From Gemmatimonadota bacterium (lineage in GTDB: Bacteria > Gemmatimonadota > Gemmatimonadetes > Gemmatimonadales > Gemmatimonadaceae), in the NCBI GenBank assembly GCA_028287285.1, contig JAQBPY010000166.1, forward strand, positions 1 through 61,129: a DNA stretch of 61,129 bases, given 5' to 3'. The notes beneath the pieces are model-generated. The model did no database searches. It was given only the letters and a program-made list of their open reading frames with translations, and was not told where the DNA came from. The translations under genes and the position numbers were made by a program. Each line of letters begins with the position of its first letter. Position 1 is the first letter of the stretch. Positions 9,418 to 17,505 of this stretch are shown here, piece after piece.

Positions 9418-10379
9418 CGTCTGCCATTGCGCCGCTCGTGCAGCTTGGCCGTCCCGACCGGACCCCGAAGAAAATGGTGTCGCTGACCATCGATGGTCAC
9501 GGGCTCGAGGTTCCGGAAGGCACGACCATTCTTGGTGCGTGTGCTTCGCTCGATATCGAGATCCCCACGTTGTGTTATCTGGAGACACTCAGGCCAGTGA
9601 ACGTTTGCCGCCTGTGCGTAGTGGAGGTGGAAGGCGCGCGTGTTCTTGCGCCGGCGTGCTCGCGTCTGGTGGAGCCGGACATGACGGTGCACACCGCATC
9701 GCCGCGCGTGCGACATTCACGCAAGCTGGTGCTGGAGCTGCTGGCCTCGTCGGTGGACCTGTCCACGACAGCAGGCATGACGGAGCTGCTCGAGTCCTAC
9801 GATTGCAGGCCCGAGCGCTATGGACCTCCGGCGCCTCCTGCTGCCAATCGCGATGCGGCGATCCCTGGCCATCATGCGGCGCCTGATCCTGCGTTCGCGG
9901 CAACGGTTGCACAACCGGTAAAGATCGACAACGAGCTGTACGTTCGTGATTACACAAAGTGCGTGTTGTGCTACAAGTGCGTGGAGGCATGCGGACCTGA
10001 CCACCAGAATACCTTTGCGATTGCCGTTGCGGGACGCGGCTTTGATGCACGCATCTCCACGGAGCTCGCCGTCCCGCTGCCTGATTCCGCGTGTGTGTAC
10101 TGCGGGAATTGCATTGCCGTGTGTCCCACTGGTGCGCTGATGGCAAAGGATGAGCACGACCTGCGCGCTGCGGGTTCGTGGGATCCGTCGTCACAGCAAG
10201 TGACGGATACTATTTGTCCGTACTGCGGGGTGGGATGCACGCTGACGCTGCACGTGCAGGACGGCGACATCGTGAAGGCAACGTCGCCGCTGGAGAATTC
10301 CATCACGCTGGGAAACCTGTGCGTGAAGGGGCGGTTCGGGTGGAGATTTGTGCAGAATCGATCGGCGCCACGGGCATGA
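9414..10379 (+). CDS. Detached N-terminal iron-sulfur subunit of formate dehydrogenase
   Basis: A 321-residue protein corresponding to the N-terminal quarter of a normal NAD-linked FdhA. In order it has a [2Fe-2S] ferredoxin domain with C-x10-C-x2-C-x13-C (ligands about 54-84), a stretch where the His-Cys [4Fe-4S] motif would be but is absent, two [4Fe-4S] motifs (CVLCYKCVEAC and CVYCGNCIAVCP), and the first [4Fe-4S] segment of the molybdopterin oxidoreductase fold (CPYCGVGC at about 268 and LCVKGRFGWRFV at about 303). It stops there, exactly where the catalytic protein at 5554 picks up. ATG 9414 overlaps the fdhB stop. It probably wires the active site to the diaphorase as a separate polypeptide. 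70 bp downstream begins formate-THF ligase. Confidence 0.88.
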   Translation: MTSAIAPLVQLGRPDRTPKKMVSLTIDGHGLEVPEGTTILGACASLDIEIPTLCYLETLRPVNVCRLCVVEVEGARVLAPACSRLVEPDMTVHTASPRVRHSRKLVLELLASSVDLSTTAGMTELLESYDCRPERYGPPAPPAANRDAAIPGHHAAPDPAFAATVAQPVKIDNELYVRDYTKCVLCYKCVEACGPDHQNTFAIAVAGRGFDARISTELAVPLPDSACVYCGNCIAVCPTGALMAKDEHDLRAAGSWDPSSQQVTDTICPYCGVGCTLTLHVQDGDIVKATSPLENSITLGNLCVKGRFGWRFVQNRSAPRA

Positions 10380-10449
10380 TCATACTGACACCAGCGACAG
10401 ATACTCGAGGACGCTCTCGATCAGCTCCACTACCCCGAAACCAACACGA

Positions 10450-12123
10450 ATGACTTTTCCCACCGACATCGCCATCGCCCAGGCTGCCATTCCACGCCAC
10501 ATCCTCGACGTCGCTGCCGACATCGGACTCTCGGCAGATGACGTGGACCAGTACGGAAAGTTCAAGGCGAAAGTCCCCCTCGAGATCTCGCAGCGGCCCG
10601 CGAAGGGGCAACTGGTGCTCGTCACCGCCATCAGCCCCACGCCGGCCGGTGAGGGTAAGAGTACGGTCAGCGTGGGGCTGAGCCAGGCACTCCGCCGCAT
10701 CGGCACCAACGCCATTCTCTGCATTCGCGAGCCGTCACTCGGCCCGGTGTTCGGCATGAAGGGCGGTGCCGCGGGCGGCGGGTACTCGCAGGTGATTCCC
10801 ATGGAGGACATCAACCTCCACTTTACCGGCGACTTCCACGCCATCGCCTGCGCACACTCGCTCCTCTCGGCGTTGATGGACAACTCGCTGCAGCAGGGAA
10901 ATCCCGCGAATCTCGATTCGCGGCGCATCACCTGGCCGCGGACCATCGACATGAACGACCGCGCGCTTCGCAAAGCCGTCATCGGGCTTGGCGGTGTGGG
11001 TGATGGGGTCGTGCGCGAGGAACGCTGGGTCATCATTCCCGCCAGCGAAGTGATGGCCATTGTCGCGCTGTCATCGAGCCGAGAGGATCTACAGGAGCGG
11101 TTGGGCCGCATCATTGTTGGTGGCACGGCGGGCAGCGCACGCAATCCGGTGCGTGCCCGCGATCTCAAGGCCGACGGCGCAATGGCCATGCTGCTCAAGG
11201 ACGCCATACGTCCCAATCTCGTGCAGACACTCGAGGGCGGACCAGCGTTCGTGCATGCAGGGCCATTTGGCAACATCGCGCATGGATGCAACTCCATTCT
11301 TGCCACCAAATCTGCCCTCGCCCTTGGCGACGTCGTCATCACCGAAGCCGGGTTCGGCTCCGATCTCGGCGCCGAGAAGTTCTTTGACATCAAGTGCCGG
11401 TTTGGAGGGCTGAATCCGGAGGCTGCGGTCCTCGTCGCCACGATCCGGTCCCTGAAGATGCAGGGTGGCCTTGACAAAAAGTCGCTGACAAAGGAAGACC
11501 TCGATGCGCTCGCCCTGGGTCTTCCGCACCTCGCGCATCATGTGCAGAACGTGCAGCAGTTTGGCGTTCCGGTCGTGGTGGCGTTGAATCGCATCCTCAC
11601 GGACACCGACGCGGAGCTCCGGATGGTGAGCGACTATGCGTCGTCGCTGGGCGTCAAGGTCATCCTGACGGAAGTGTGGGAGAAAGGTGGTGCCGGTGGC
11701 GAAGCACTCGCACGCGAGGTGCTCGCGATGCTGGCGTCGAAAACGGCGAACTATGCGCCACTCTATTCCACCGACCTGCCCATCAAGACGAAGATCGAGA
11801 CGATCGTGAAGAAAGTCTACGGCGGCGACGGCGTCGATTTCTCTCCCGCCGCCGAACGGTCCATTGATTATCTCACGAATATCGGACTTGGTGATACGCC
11901 GGTGTGCATCGCCAAGACACAGTATTCGTTGACTGATGATCCAACGCGACTCTGCAAGCCGTCGGGGTTCCGCATTTCCATCAACGAGGTATACGGCTCG
12001 GCGGGGGCTGGGTTCGTCGTCGCCAAGGCGGGCGACATCATGACCATGCCCGGGCTGCCCAGGGTTCCTGCGGCAGAAGGAATGTCCCTGGCGGCCAATG
12101 GAGAGATCGTTGGGTTGTCGTAA
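10450..12123 (+). CDS. fhs: Formate-tetrahydrofolate ligase
   Basis: A 557-residue protein, the usual family length, that makes 10-formyl-THF from formate, THF and ATP. The start at 10450 (MTFPTDIAIAQAAIPRHI) fits the family; the frame is open upstream to 10348 without similarity. Diagnostic segments are the ATP-binding loop TPAGEGKSTVSVGLSQAL, EPSLGPVFGMKGGAAGGG and ITEAGFGSDLGAEKFFDIKC. It lies 70 bp after the formate dehydrogenase genes in the same direction, so formate can be either oxidised or loaded onto folate from one locus. The 3' end overlaps the next gene by 26 bp. Confidence 0.97.
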   Translation: MTFPTDIAIAQAAIPRHILDVAADIGLSADDVDQYGKFKAKVPLEISQRPAKGQLVLVTAISPTPAGEGKSTVSVGLSQALRRIGTNAILCIREPSLGPVFGMKGGAAGGGYSQVIPMEDINLHFTGDFHAIACAHSLLSALMDNSLQQGNPANLDSRRITWPRTIDMNDRALRKAVIGLGGVGDGVVREERWVIIPASEVMAIVALSSSREDLQERLGRIIVGGTAGSARNPVRARDLKADGAMAMLLKDAIRPNLVQTLEGGPAFVHAGPFGNIAHGCNSILATKSALALGDVVITEAGFGSDLGAEKFFDIKCRFGGLNPEAAVLVATIRSLKMQGGLDKKSLTKEDLDALALGLPHLAHHVQNVQQFGVPVVVALNRILTDTDAELRMVSDYASSLGVKVILTEVWEKGGAGGEALAREVLAMLASKTANYAPLYSTDLPIKTKIETIVKKVYGGDGVDFSPAAERSIDYLTNIGLGDTPVCIAKTQYSLTDDPTRLCKPSGFRISINEVYGSAGAGFVVAKAGDIMTMPGLPRVPAAEGMSLAANGEIVGLS

Positions 12124-13603
12124 GCGGCGTGTCGCGCTCGCGATCATCGCTGGACTGCTATCCGCGTGCTCGGGAAGCAGCAGCTCCACCACGGCACCCG
12201 TACCCGTTACTCCCGCGGATACGGGGCCACCAGCGATCCAGCGCGAAATGCGCGGCCTGTGGATCGCGACGGTGGCCAACATCGACTGGCCGTCTCGCGC
12301 GACACTGACGGCCGATCAACAGCGTGCGGAGCTCGACGACATCCTCGATCGCGCGGCCGCAGGCGGATTCAACGCCGTGTTCTTTCACATTCGTCCAGCG
12401 GCAGACGCCGTTTACAGCTCCACGCTCGAGCCGTGGGCAGCGATGCTCACCGGCACGCAGGGAAAGGACCCGGGATATGATCCGCTGGCGTATGCAACCT
12501 CAGCCGCGCATGCACGCGGGCTCGAGATTCATGCCTGGATCAATCCGTTTCGGGCCGGCAATTCGCGGGACACCGCCGCGCTCGCGCCAACGCATCTCTT
12601 CAACACGCAACGCGGGCTGCTGCGCGTCTATGGCACGCAGCTCTGGCTGGATCCGGGCGAGCCCGCCATTCACGATCATGTCATGCGCGTGGTGAGTGAC
12701 ATCGTGCAGCGGTACGACATCGACGGTGTGCATGCGGACGATTACTTCTACCCGTACCAGGAGAACGACGCCGCGGGAAAACTGATCGATTTTCCGGACA
12801 GCGCCTCGTATGCGCGCAGTGGCTCCGCGCTCGCGCGGGGCGATTGGCGCAGGTCAAATGTGGACAGGTTCATCGAGCGCATGTATCGCGAGGTGCACGC
12901 GATCAAGCCCACCATCAAGGTGGGCATCTCGCCGTTCGGCATCTGGCGGCCCGGCAGTCCCAATGGCGTTGCCGGCCTGGATGCATACGCGACCATTTAT
13001 GCCGATTCGCGGAAGTGGTTGCAACAGGGCTGGGTCGATTACCTCGCGCCACAACTCTACTGGGCGATCGGTGCACCGCAGCAGAGCTACCCTGCCCTGC
13101 TCGACTGGTGGTTCGGCGAGAATACCCGTGGCCGGTATGTCTGGCCGGGCCTTGCGGCCTATCGTGTTGGCGACGGGTCGGCGAGCGCATTCAGTGCCAC
13201 GGAAATCCCCGACCAGATCAAGCTCACGCGTACACGCGCCGCGGGAAGCGGCCACCTGCTCTACAACACCACGTCGACGTTGAAGAAATCGAGCGGTGCC
13301 GTGGTATCATCGCTTTCGTCACTCTATGCGACACGAGCGCTCGTGCCTGCCATGACGTGGCTCGACGCCGATGCACCGCCAACACCTACCGTGAGCGTTG
13401 CGTCTCGCGTCGTTCAGATGACGCCTGCCGCCGGCGAGCCGCCACGGTGGTGGTTGCTGCGCGCGCGCGCCGGTGGCGTGTGGACGACGCGCGTGATCTT
13501 TGGTACGCAGCGTTCGGCAACGCTCGACTTGGCGCCGGAGCGCGTGCTCCTCACCGCCGTGGATCAAGCCGGCAACGCGAGCGCCTCGGCTGCCTGGCCT
13601 TGA
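12098..13603 (+). CDS. Lipoprotein glycoside-hydrolase-like family 10 (GHL10/DUF187, YngK-like)
   Basis: A 501-residue predicted lipoprotein. The basic n-region and hydrophobic core lead to a lipobox (LLSACSG). The body starts with [17 protein letters not shown], the hallmark of the GHL10 TIM-barrel family, and keeps [32 protein letters not shown] and [14 protein letters not shown]-terminal domain of about 90 residues may be Ig-like. The family is thought to act on polysaccharide or peptidoglycan-derived sugars; the substrate is unknown here. ATG 12098 lies inside the end of fhs. An in-frame TTG at 12110 has a better ribosome binding site (GGAGAG four bases upstream) and could be the true start without changing the signal peptide. 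Confidence 0.85.
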   Translation: MERSLGCRKRRVALAIIAGLLSACSGSSSSTTAPVPVTPADTGPPAIQREMRGLWIATVANIDWPSRATLTADQQRAELDDILDRAAAGGFNAVFFHIRPAADAVYSSTLEPWAAMLTGTQGKDPGYDPLAYATSAAHARGLEIHAWINPFRAGNSRDTAALAPTHLFNTQRGLLRVYGTQLWLDPGEPAIHDHVMRVVSDIVQRYDIDGVHADDYFYPYQENDAAGKLIDFPDSASYARSGSALARGDWRRSNVDRFIERMYREVHAIKPTIKVGISPFGIWRPGSPNGVAGLDAYATIYADSRKWLQQGWVDYLAPQLYWAIGAPQQSYPALLDWWFGENTRGRYVWPGLAAYRVGDGSASAFSATEIPDQIKLTRTRAAGSGHLLYNTTSTLKKSSGAVVSSLSSLYATRALVPAMTWLDADAPPTPTVSVASRVVQMTPAAGEPPRWWLLRARAGGVWTTRVIFGTQRSATLDLAPERVLLTAVDQAGNASASAAWP

Positions 13604-13629
13604 TGATCGCGGTCGTCCTGGGCGATTAT

Positions 13630-13660
13630 TTGTCGTCCTGAGCGAAGTGAAGGACGACAA
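13630..13660 (+). terminator. Hairpin between the GHL10 and sorbosone dehydrogenase genes
   Basis: A perfect 10-bp stem: 13630-13639 (TTGTCGTCCT) pairs with 13651-13660 (AGGACGACAA) across an 11-base loop (GAGCGAAGTGA). No clear T-run follows. It belongs to a dispersed short-repeat family seen elsewhere in the window. It may terminate transcription or act as an mRNA 3' end. Confidence 0.5.
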
Positions 13661-13709
13661 TCTCCCCCGCTCGCCGGCCGTCGCCCACTTCTTGCTCCCC
13701 GAACGGGAG

Positions 13710-15020
13710 ATGACCACACACAGTCGAACGCTCCGCGCTGCGGCCTGCATCGCGATGTCCGCATGCGGCGGAACGGCCTCGCTCCCTGTGCTCGCCGGCA
13801 CCGGACCAGCGCCAAAGCTGCCCGCACCGGAATCGTCGTTGATTCCGGTAGTAAACGTCGCGGCCGCCAGAGGCTGGAAGGGAAATGAAGCGCCCACGGC
13901 CGCGAGCGGACTGAAAGTAGCGGCATTCGCGCGCGACCTGGATCATCCGCGCTGGCTGTACGTGCTCCCGAACGGCGACGTCCTTGTTGCCGAGACAAAT
14001 GGCCCGGACCGTCCCGACGACGCGAAGGGAGTCAAAGGCTGGATCTTCCAGAAGTATCAGGCAAAAGCCGGCGCGGCGGTGCCCAGCGCCAATCGCATCG
14101 TCCTGCTGCGCGATGCGGATGGCGATGGCGTCGCGGAAACACGCAGCGTGTTTCTCTCGGGGTTGATGTCGCCGTTTGGAATGGCCCTGGTGGGAAACAA
14201 TCTGTACGTCGCGAACAGCGATGCACTCGTGCGCTTTCCCTACGTGGCAGGGCAGACGTCGATCTCCGGCGCGGCAACGAAAGTCGTCGACTTGCCTGCC
14301 GGCCCCATCAATCACCATTGGACCAAGAACGTCATCGCGTCCGCTGATGGAACGAAGCTGTACGTGACCGTGGGCTCCAACAGTAATGTGGCGGAAAATG
14401 GAATCGACGCGGAACGCGAGCGGGCGTCCATCTGGGAAGTCGATCCCAGAACCGGCAGCCATCGCATCTTTGCGTCGGGCCTCAGGAACCCCAACGGCAT
14501 GGCATGGGAGCCCGTGACAGGCGCGCTGTGGACAGCGGTCAACGAGCGCGATGAAATCGGCAGCGACCTGGTGCCCGATTACATGACCTCCGTCCGCGAC
14601 GGCGCGTTTTACGGGTGGCCGTACAGCTACTACGGCCAGCATGTGGACGTTCGCGTGAAGCCGCAACGACCCGACCTCGTTGCGACGGCTGTTTCACCAG
14701 ACTACGCCCTCGGCCCACATACGGCGTCACTTGGCCTCGCATCGTCGGCGGGCACGACGCTGCCCCCGCCCTTCAATGGCGGCATGTTCATTGGCCAACA
14801 TGGCTCGTGGAACCGGTCGCCTGCAAGCGGCTACAAGGTCATCCATGTGGGCTTCGTGGCCGGCAAGCCGTCTGGTGATCCCGTTGATGTGCTCACCGGT
14901 TTTCTCGACGCCCACGGTGATGCTCGCGGACGTCCCGTTGGCGTCGCGATCGACAGGCGCGGTGCGCTTCTCGTGGCGGACGACGTTGGCAATGCCATCT
15001 GGCAAGTGTCGCAGCCGTAG
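13710..15020 (+). CDS. Sorbosone dehydrogenase family protein (PQQ-type beta-propeller, lipoprotein)
   Basis: A 436-residue exported protein with a likely lipobox (IAMSACGG) near residue 18. It matches the glucose/L-sorbosone dehydrogenase family: [29 protein letters not shown] at the start (written here in parts: [29 protein letters not shown]), then [38 protein letters not shown] and [18 protein letters not shown]. These are repeated blades of a six-bladed propeller that in characterised relatives binds PQQ and oxidises aldoses or related sugars in the periplasm. The ATG at 13710 is chosen because it gives the signal sequence; the long upstream extension overlaps the previous gene. The electron acceptor is not evident. 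Confidence 0.87.
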   Translation: MTTHSRTLRAAACIAMSACGGTASLPVLAGTGPAPKLPAPESSLIPVVNVAAARGWKGNEAPTAASGLKVAAFARDLDHPRWLYVLPNGDVLVAETNGPDRPDDAKGVKGWIFQKYQAKAGAAVPSANRIVLLRDADGDGVAETRSVFLSGLMSPFGMALVGNNLYVANSDALVRFPYVAGQTSISGAATKVVDLPAGPINHHWTKNVIASADGTKLYVTVGSNSNVAENGIDAERERASIWEVDPRTGSHRIFASGLRNPNGMAWEPVTGALWTAVNERDEIGSDLVPDYMTSVRDGAFYGWPYSYYGQHVDVRVKPQRPDLVATAVSPDYALGPHTASLGLASSAGTTLPPPFNGGMFIGQHGSWNRSPASGYKVIHVGFVAGKPSGDPVDVLTGFLDAHGDARGRPVGVAIDRRGALLVADDVGNAIWQVSQP

Positions 15021-15054
15021 CGCACCGGTCTCCGCGGGTCGTCTCGAGCCGCTG

Positions 15055-16299
15055 TTACCTGATGACCGACGTCCCGACCAGCAGACCAATCGCGCCGAGT
15101 GTCGTCTGCGCCGCGTTGAGGCCAAGCCGGAAATCCTTGTCGCTGTACGTGGAGTACATGTCCGTGACCTGATGCCACTGCGGGTCCCAGCCGGCGCCCA
15201 CCTGCGGGCCGCGCTCGTTTTCGCGAAGGCTGATGGCAGGAATGATGTCCATGAAGGGCCCACTATCCGTATTCGTCATGTGCTGGCCCACCGCGGCAGG
15301 ATAATCCGTCGCATACTTCTCGTTCGCGGACTGGAAGAACCAGGCGAGCTTCTGCGCGCCGTCGGCCATTTTCGCTGAGGACTGGAACTCGATGTTCACG
15401 TCCGCTTCGGGGCGCTGTTCCTTGCGCATCGTGCCGTCGGGATTGGGCATGCCGTGATCGAACATCATCATGTCGTGCTGGATCATGCCCAGCCACCTGG
15501 GCTCCGGATACTTGCCCGAGCCGGCCGGCATTTCCTTGCCCTGCAGTGCCTGGCGCTGGTCGACGTATGCCTTTGCGCCGTTGAGTCCCGTCTCTTCGTT
15601 GTTCCAGAGTGCGAAGCGGATGGAACGATCCGTCTTTACGTCGGGCATGCTGAACACGCGCGCCAGCTCCATGACGAGCGCGGTGCCGGATCCGTCGTCG
15701 TTTGCCGCTTCACCCCAGCCGTGGCCGTCCATGTGACCGCCCACGATGTACATCTCCTCCGGGTGCGTACTGCCCACCTTGGTGCAGTACACCTCTTCGC
15801 GGATGCCGGGTTTGGTGGGCTGCGAGTTGAGCGCGCGAACGCGGAGGTCGGTCTGCGCGAGTGAATCCGTGTTTACGCCGGTGCGGGTCACGACACCTCG
15901 CAGCTTTCCGCCCCCCTGGGACTGGCCGGTACCGCCGGCCCGCGCGCGCGCGGCCGCGGCGGCCCTCGTGGCACTATCGCGCTGCACCGGTGCCGGCGGG
16001 TTGTATTCGTAGCGAATACGCTCCACGTCTGCGCAGCCATAGCTTCTGAGCTGCGTCTCGATCCACGTTACCGCATTCGCGTTGCGGTCGGTGCCTTGGC
16101 GGCGGTCGCCGAACTGCGTGAGCCCCTTGATGGTCGCCTTGTACTTGTCCAGGTCGAGGCGTTGCGAGATGATTCGCACGGGGTCATATGTCGTATCCGG
16201 ACGCGGAGGAGGGAGAACGTTGCTCCCTGCCTGCGCGGCGGCCGGGCTTGTGGCAGCGAGGAGTCCGAGTGCTGTGGCGAGGAGCGTATTCGCTCGCAT
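15055..16299 (-). CDS. Exported M28 family zinc peptidase
   Basis: A 414-residue secreted metallopeptidase. The start at 16299 gives a clean signal peptide (MRANTLLATALGLLAATSPAAAQA). The co-catalytic zinc ligands of M28 are visible: His/Asp in GGHMDGHGWG, Asp in AANDDGSG, the catalytic and ligand Glu pair in WNNEETGLNG, and a later His in GQHMTNTDSGPFMD. A short Ala/Arg/Gly-rich stretch (AAAAARARAGGTG) interrupts the N-terminal half. It is one of four M28-type genes in the window and convergent with the sorbosone dehydrogenase gene. It probably acts as an aminopeptidase or carboxypeptidase on extracellular peptides. Confidence 0.88.
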   Translation of the reverse strand: MRANTLLATALGLLAATSPAAAQAGSNVLPPPRPDTTYDPVRIISQRLDLDKYKATIKGLTQFGDRRQGTDRNANAVTWIETQLRSYGCADVERIRYEYNPPAPVQRDSATRAAAAARARAGGTGQSQGGGKLRGVVTRTGVNTDSLAQTDLRVRALNSQPTKPGIREEVYCTKVGSTHPEEMYIVGGHMDGHGWGEAANDDGSGTALVMELARVFSMPDVKTDRSIRFALWNNEETGLNGAKAYVDQRQALQGKEMPAGSGKYPEPRWLGMIQHDMMMFDHGMPNPDGTMRKEQRPEADVNIEFQSSAKMADGAQKLAWFFQSANEKYATDYPAAVGQHMTNTDSGPFMDIIPAISLRENERGPQVGAGWDPQWHQVTDMYSTYSDKDFRLGLNAAQTTLGAIGLLVGTSVIR

Positions 16300-16446
16300 G
16301 GCAGTTCCTTGTCGGTCGGCGGTGGGTGCGCTACTACATTCACTCCAGCAGTTACGCCGCGTTCCCGCCGCGCGTTGTGGGTTCGCCCCTCGCTTCAGCC
16401 CCACACCGGTGGTATATCCTCCGTAACGAGAATCTTGGGAGAACCC

Positions 16447-16860
16447 GTGACACCGGACCTGTTTCTCGAATCCTTCGCGCAGGCAATCGTCGGGCGGACG
16501 TTCGATCGCGCCGAATCGATGCTGGCGCCGTGGGTTCGGGATGGATTGCCTGCTGGCGGATTGAAACGAGTCGTCCGCCTTGCGCAGGCAGACGCGCCTC
16601 CGGCGGTTGCGGCGAGCGTGGCGGAGCTGGACTTCGAGGCGGCCAGCGACCTTCGTGACGCCATTGGCGAGGAAGAGGACGCGCCGTCGCTCCCGGTGCC
16701 GGCAGAGATCACCGACGAGAATTTCCGCGGGTGCTACAGCGTGGAGTTCCTGCCGGACGAGGACATCGACGCAGACGTCGACTTCATTTTTGCCTTTTTC
16801 GTGGCTGCCGTCGAGCTCGGTTCAGGCTTCGCGGTTGGATATATGGAGACGGTGGACTGA
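16447..16860 (+). CDS. Hypothetical acidic protein, possibly with an internal stop
   Basis: A 137-residue protein starting at GTG 16447, with a good ribosome binding site (GGGAGA six to seven bases upstream). It is acidic, with clusters such as GEEEDAPS and LPDEDIDADVDF, and no signal peptide. I do not recognise the family. After the TGA at 16858 the same frame stays open for 43 more codons to a TAG at 16990, reading RVNIPLPSDIDPDAH and so on, with about 70 percent G/C at third positions. The real gene may therefore be longer, with a nonsense mutation or read-through. The 182-bp gap to the next gene holds nothing else I can recognise. Confidence 0.6.
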   Translation: MTPDLFLESFAQAIVGRTFDRAESMLAPWVRDGLPAGGLKRVVRLAQADAPPAVAASVAELDFEAASDLRDAIGEEEDAPSLPVPAEITDENFRGCYSVEFLPDEDIDADVDFIFAFFVAAVELGSGFAVGYMETVD

Positions 16861-17042
16861 CGCGTCAATATTCCGCTTCCCAGCGACATCGATCCCGACG
16901 CGCATCCGCTCTACGAGAAGTGCTCCACGCAGCTCATGCCGGTGGGAAATCGGATAGATGCATCTGCAACGATTCGCGAGCAGATCACGTAGGAGGGATA
17001 CCCACCCGGAAGTCGTACCCCCGCCCCGCCTCGCGTTCATCA

Positions 17043-17417
17043 ATGCCGTTCGAGCAGGCGTTTGATGGTCCCATCATAGTCACGCGGTTTCATGGCACCC
17101 TGTCGAACAACGACCTCGTGCGCATGAGTGACATGATCAATGAGCTGGAGCGCACACTGGATGTCGCACCGCACCGGCTCACCGATCTCCGTGGCGTGCG
17201 GAAAATCGAGGTGCACTATCCCGACGTGCAGGGCTTTGCCGACCGCCGGACCACGGTGACCATCCGGAACAGCGTGCGCGCGGCCATCGTGGTTGCCACG
17301 CCGCGGGAGTTCGGCTTTGCGCGCATGTTCCAGACGCTGAACAACAACCCGAAGATCGACGTCGAGGTGTTTACCGACGAGCAAGCGGCGCGCGACTGGA
17401 TTGCGGCGGCGCCTTAG
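17043..17417 (+). CDS. Hypothetical protein, possibly STAS/SEC14-like (SpoIIAA-like)
   Basis: A 124-residue soluble protein starting at ATG 17043. The fold pattern suggests alternating strands and helices: IIVTRFHGTLSNNDLVRMSDMI (given in parts: IIVTRFHGTL, SNNDLVRMSDMI), then TDLRGV, AIVVATPREFGFARMFQ and VEVFTDEQAARDWI. The TDLRGV strand and the final FTDEQAARDWI helix are typical of small STAS/SEC14-like proteins in many bacteria. No catalytic residues are evident. It is in the same direction as the preceding hypothetical gene and convergent with the downstream peptidase. Function is unknown. Confidence 0.65.
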   Translation: MPFEQAFDGPIIVTRFHGTLSNNDLVRMSDMINELERTLDVAPHRLTDLRGVRKIEVHYPDVQGFADRRTTVTIRNSVRAAIVVATPREFGFARMFQTLNNNPKIDVEVFTDEQAARDWIAAAP

Positions 17418-17467
17418 GATTTCTAGCGAAAACGGGACGACAAAACGTTGCGCTCATCGTTCCATTC

Positions 17468-17493
17468 GTCGTCTGGGCGCAGCGAGGACCTGC
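17468..17493 (+). repeat. Copy of a dispersed GTCGTC...GGACCTGC repeat
   Basis: Lies in the 88-bp convergent gap between the STAS-like gene and an M28 peptidase. It reads GTCGTCTGGGCGCAGC followed by GAGGACCTGC. It matches the copies at 25444 and 46856 with a few substitutions. Confidence 0.5.
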
Positions 17494-17505
17494 GTCCCTC
17501 CAAAA

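Noticed and set aside
16858..16890. TGA at the end of the 16447 gene as a second selenocysteine codon
   Set aside because: No hairpin with a GGUCU-type loop at the right distance follows, and the context does not match any selenoprotein family I know.
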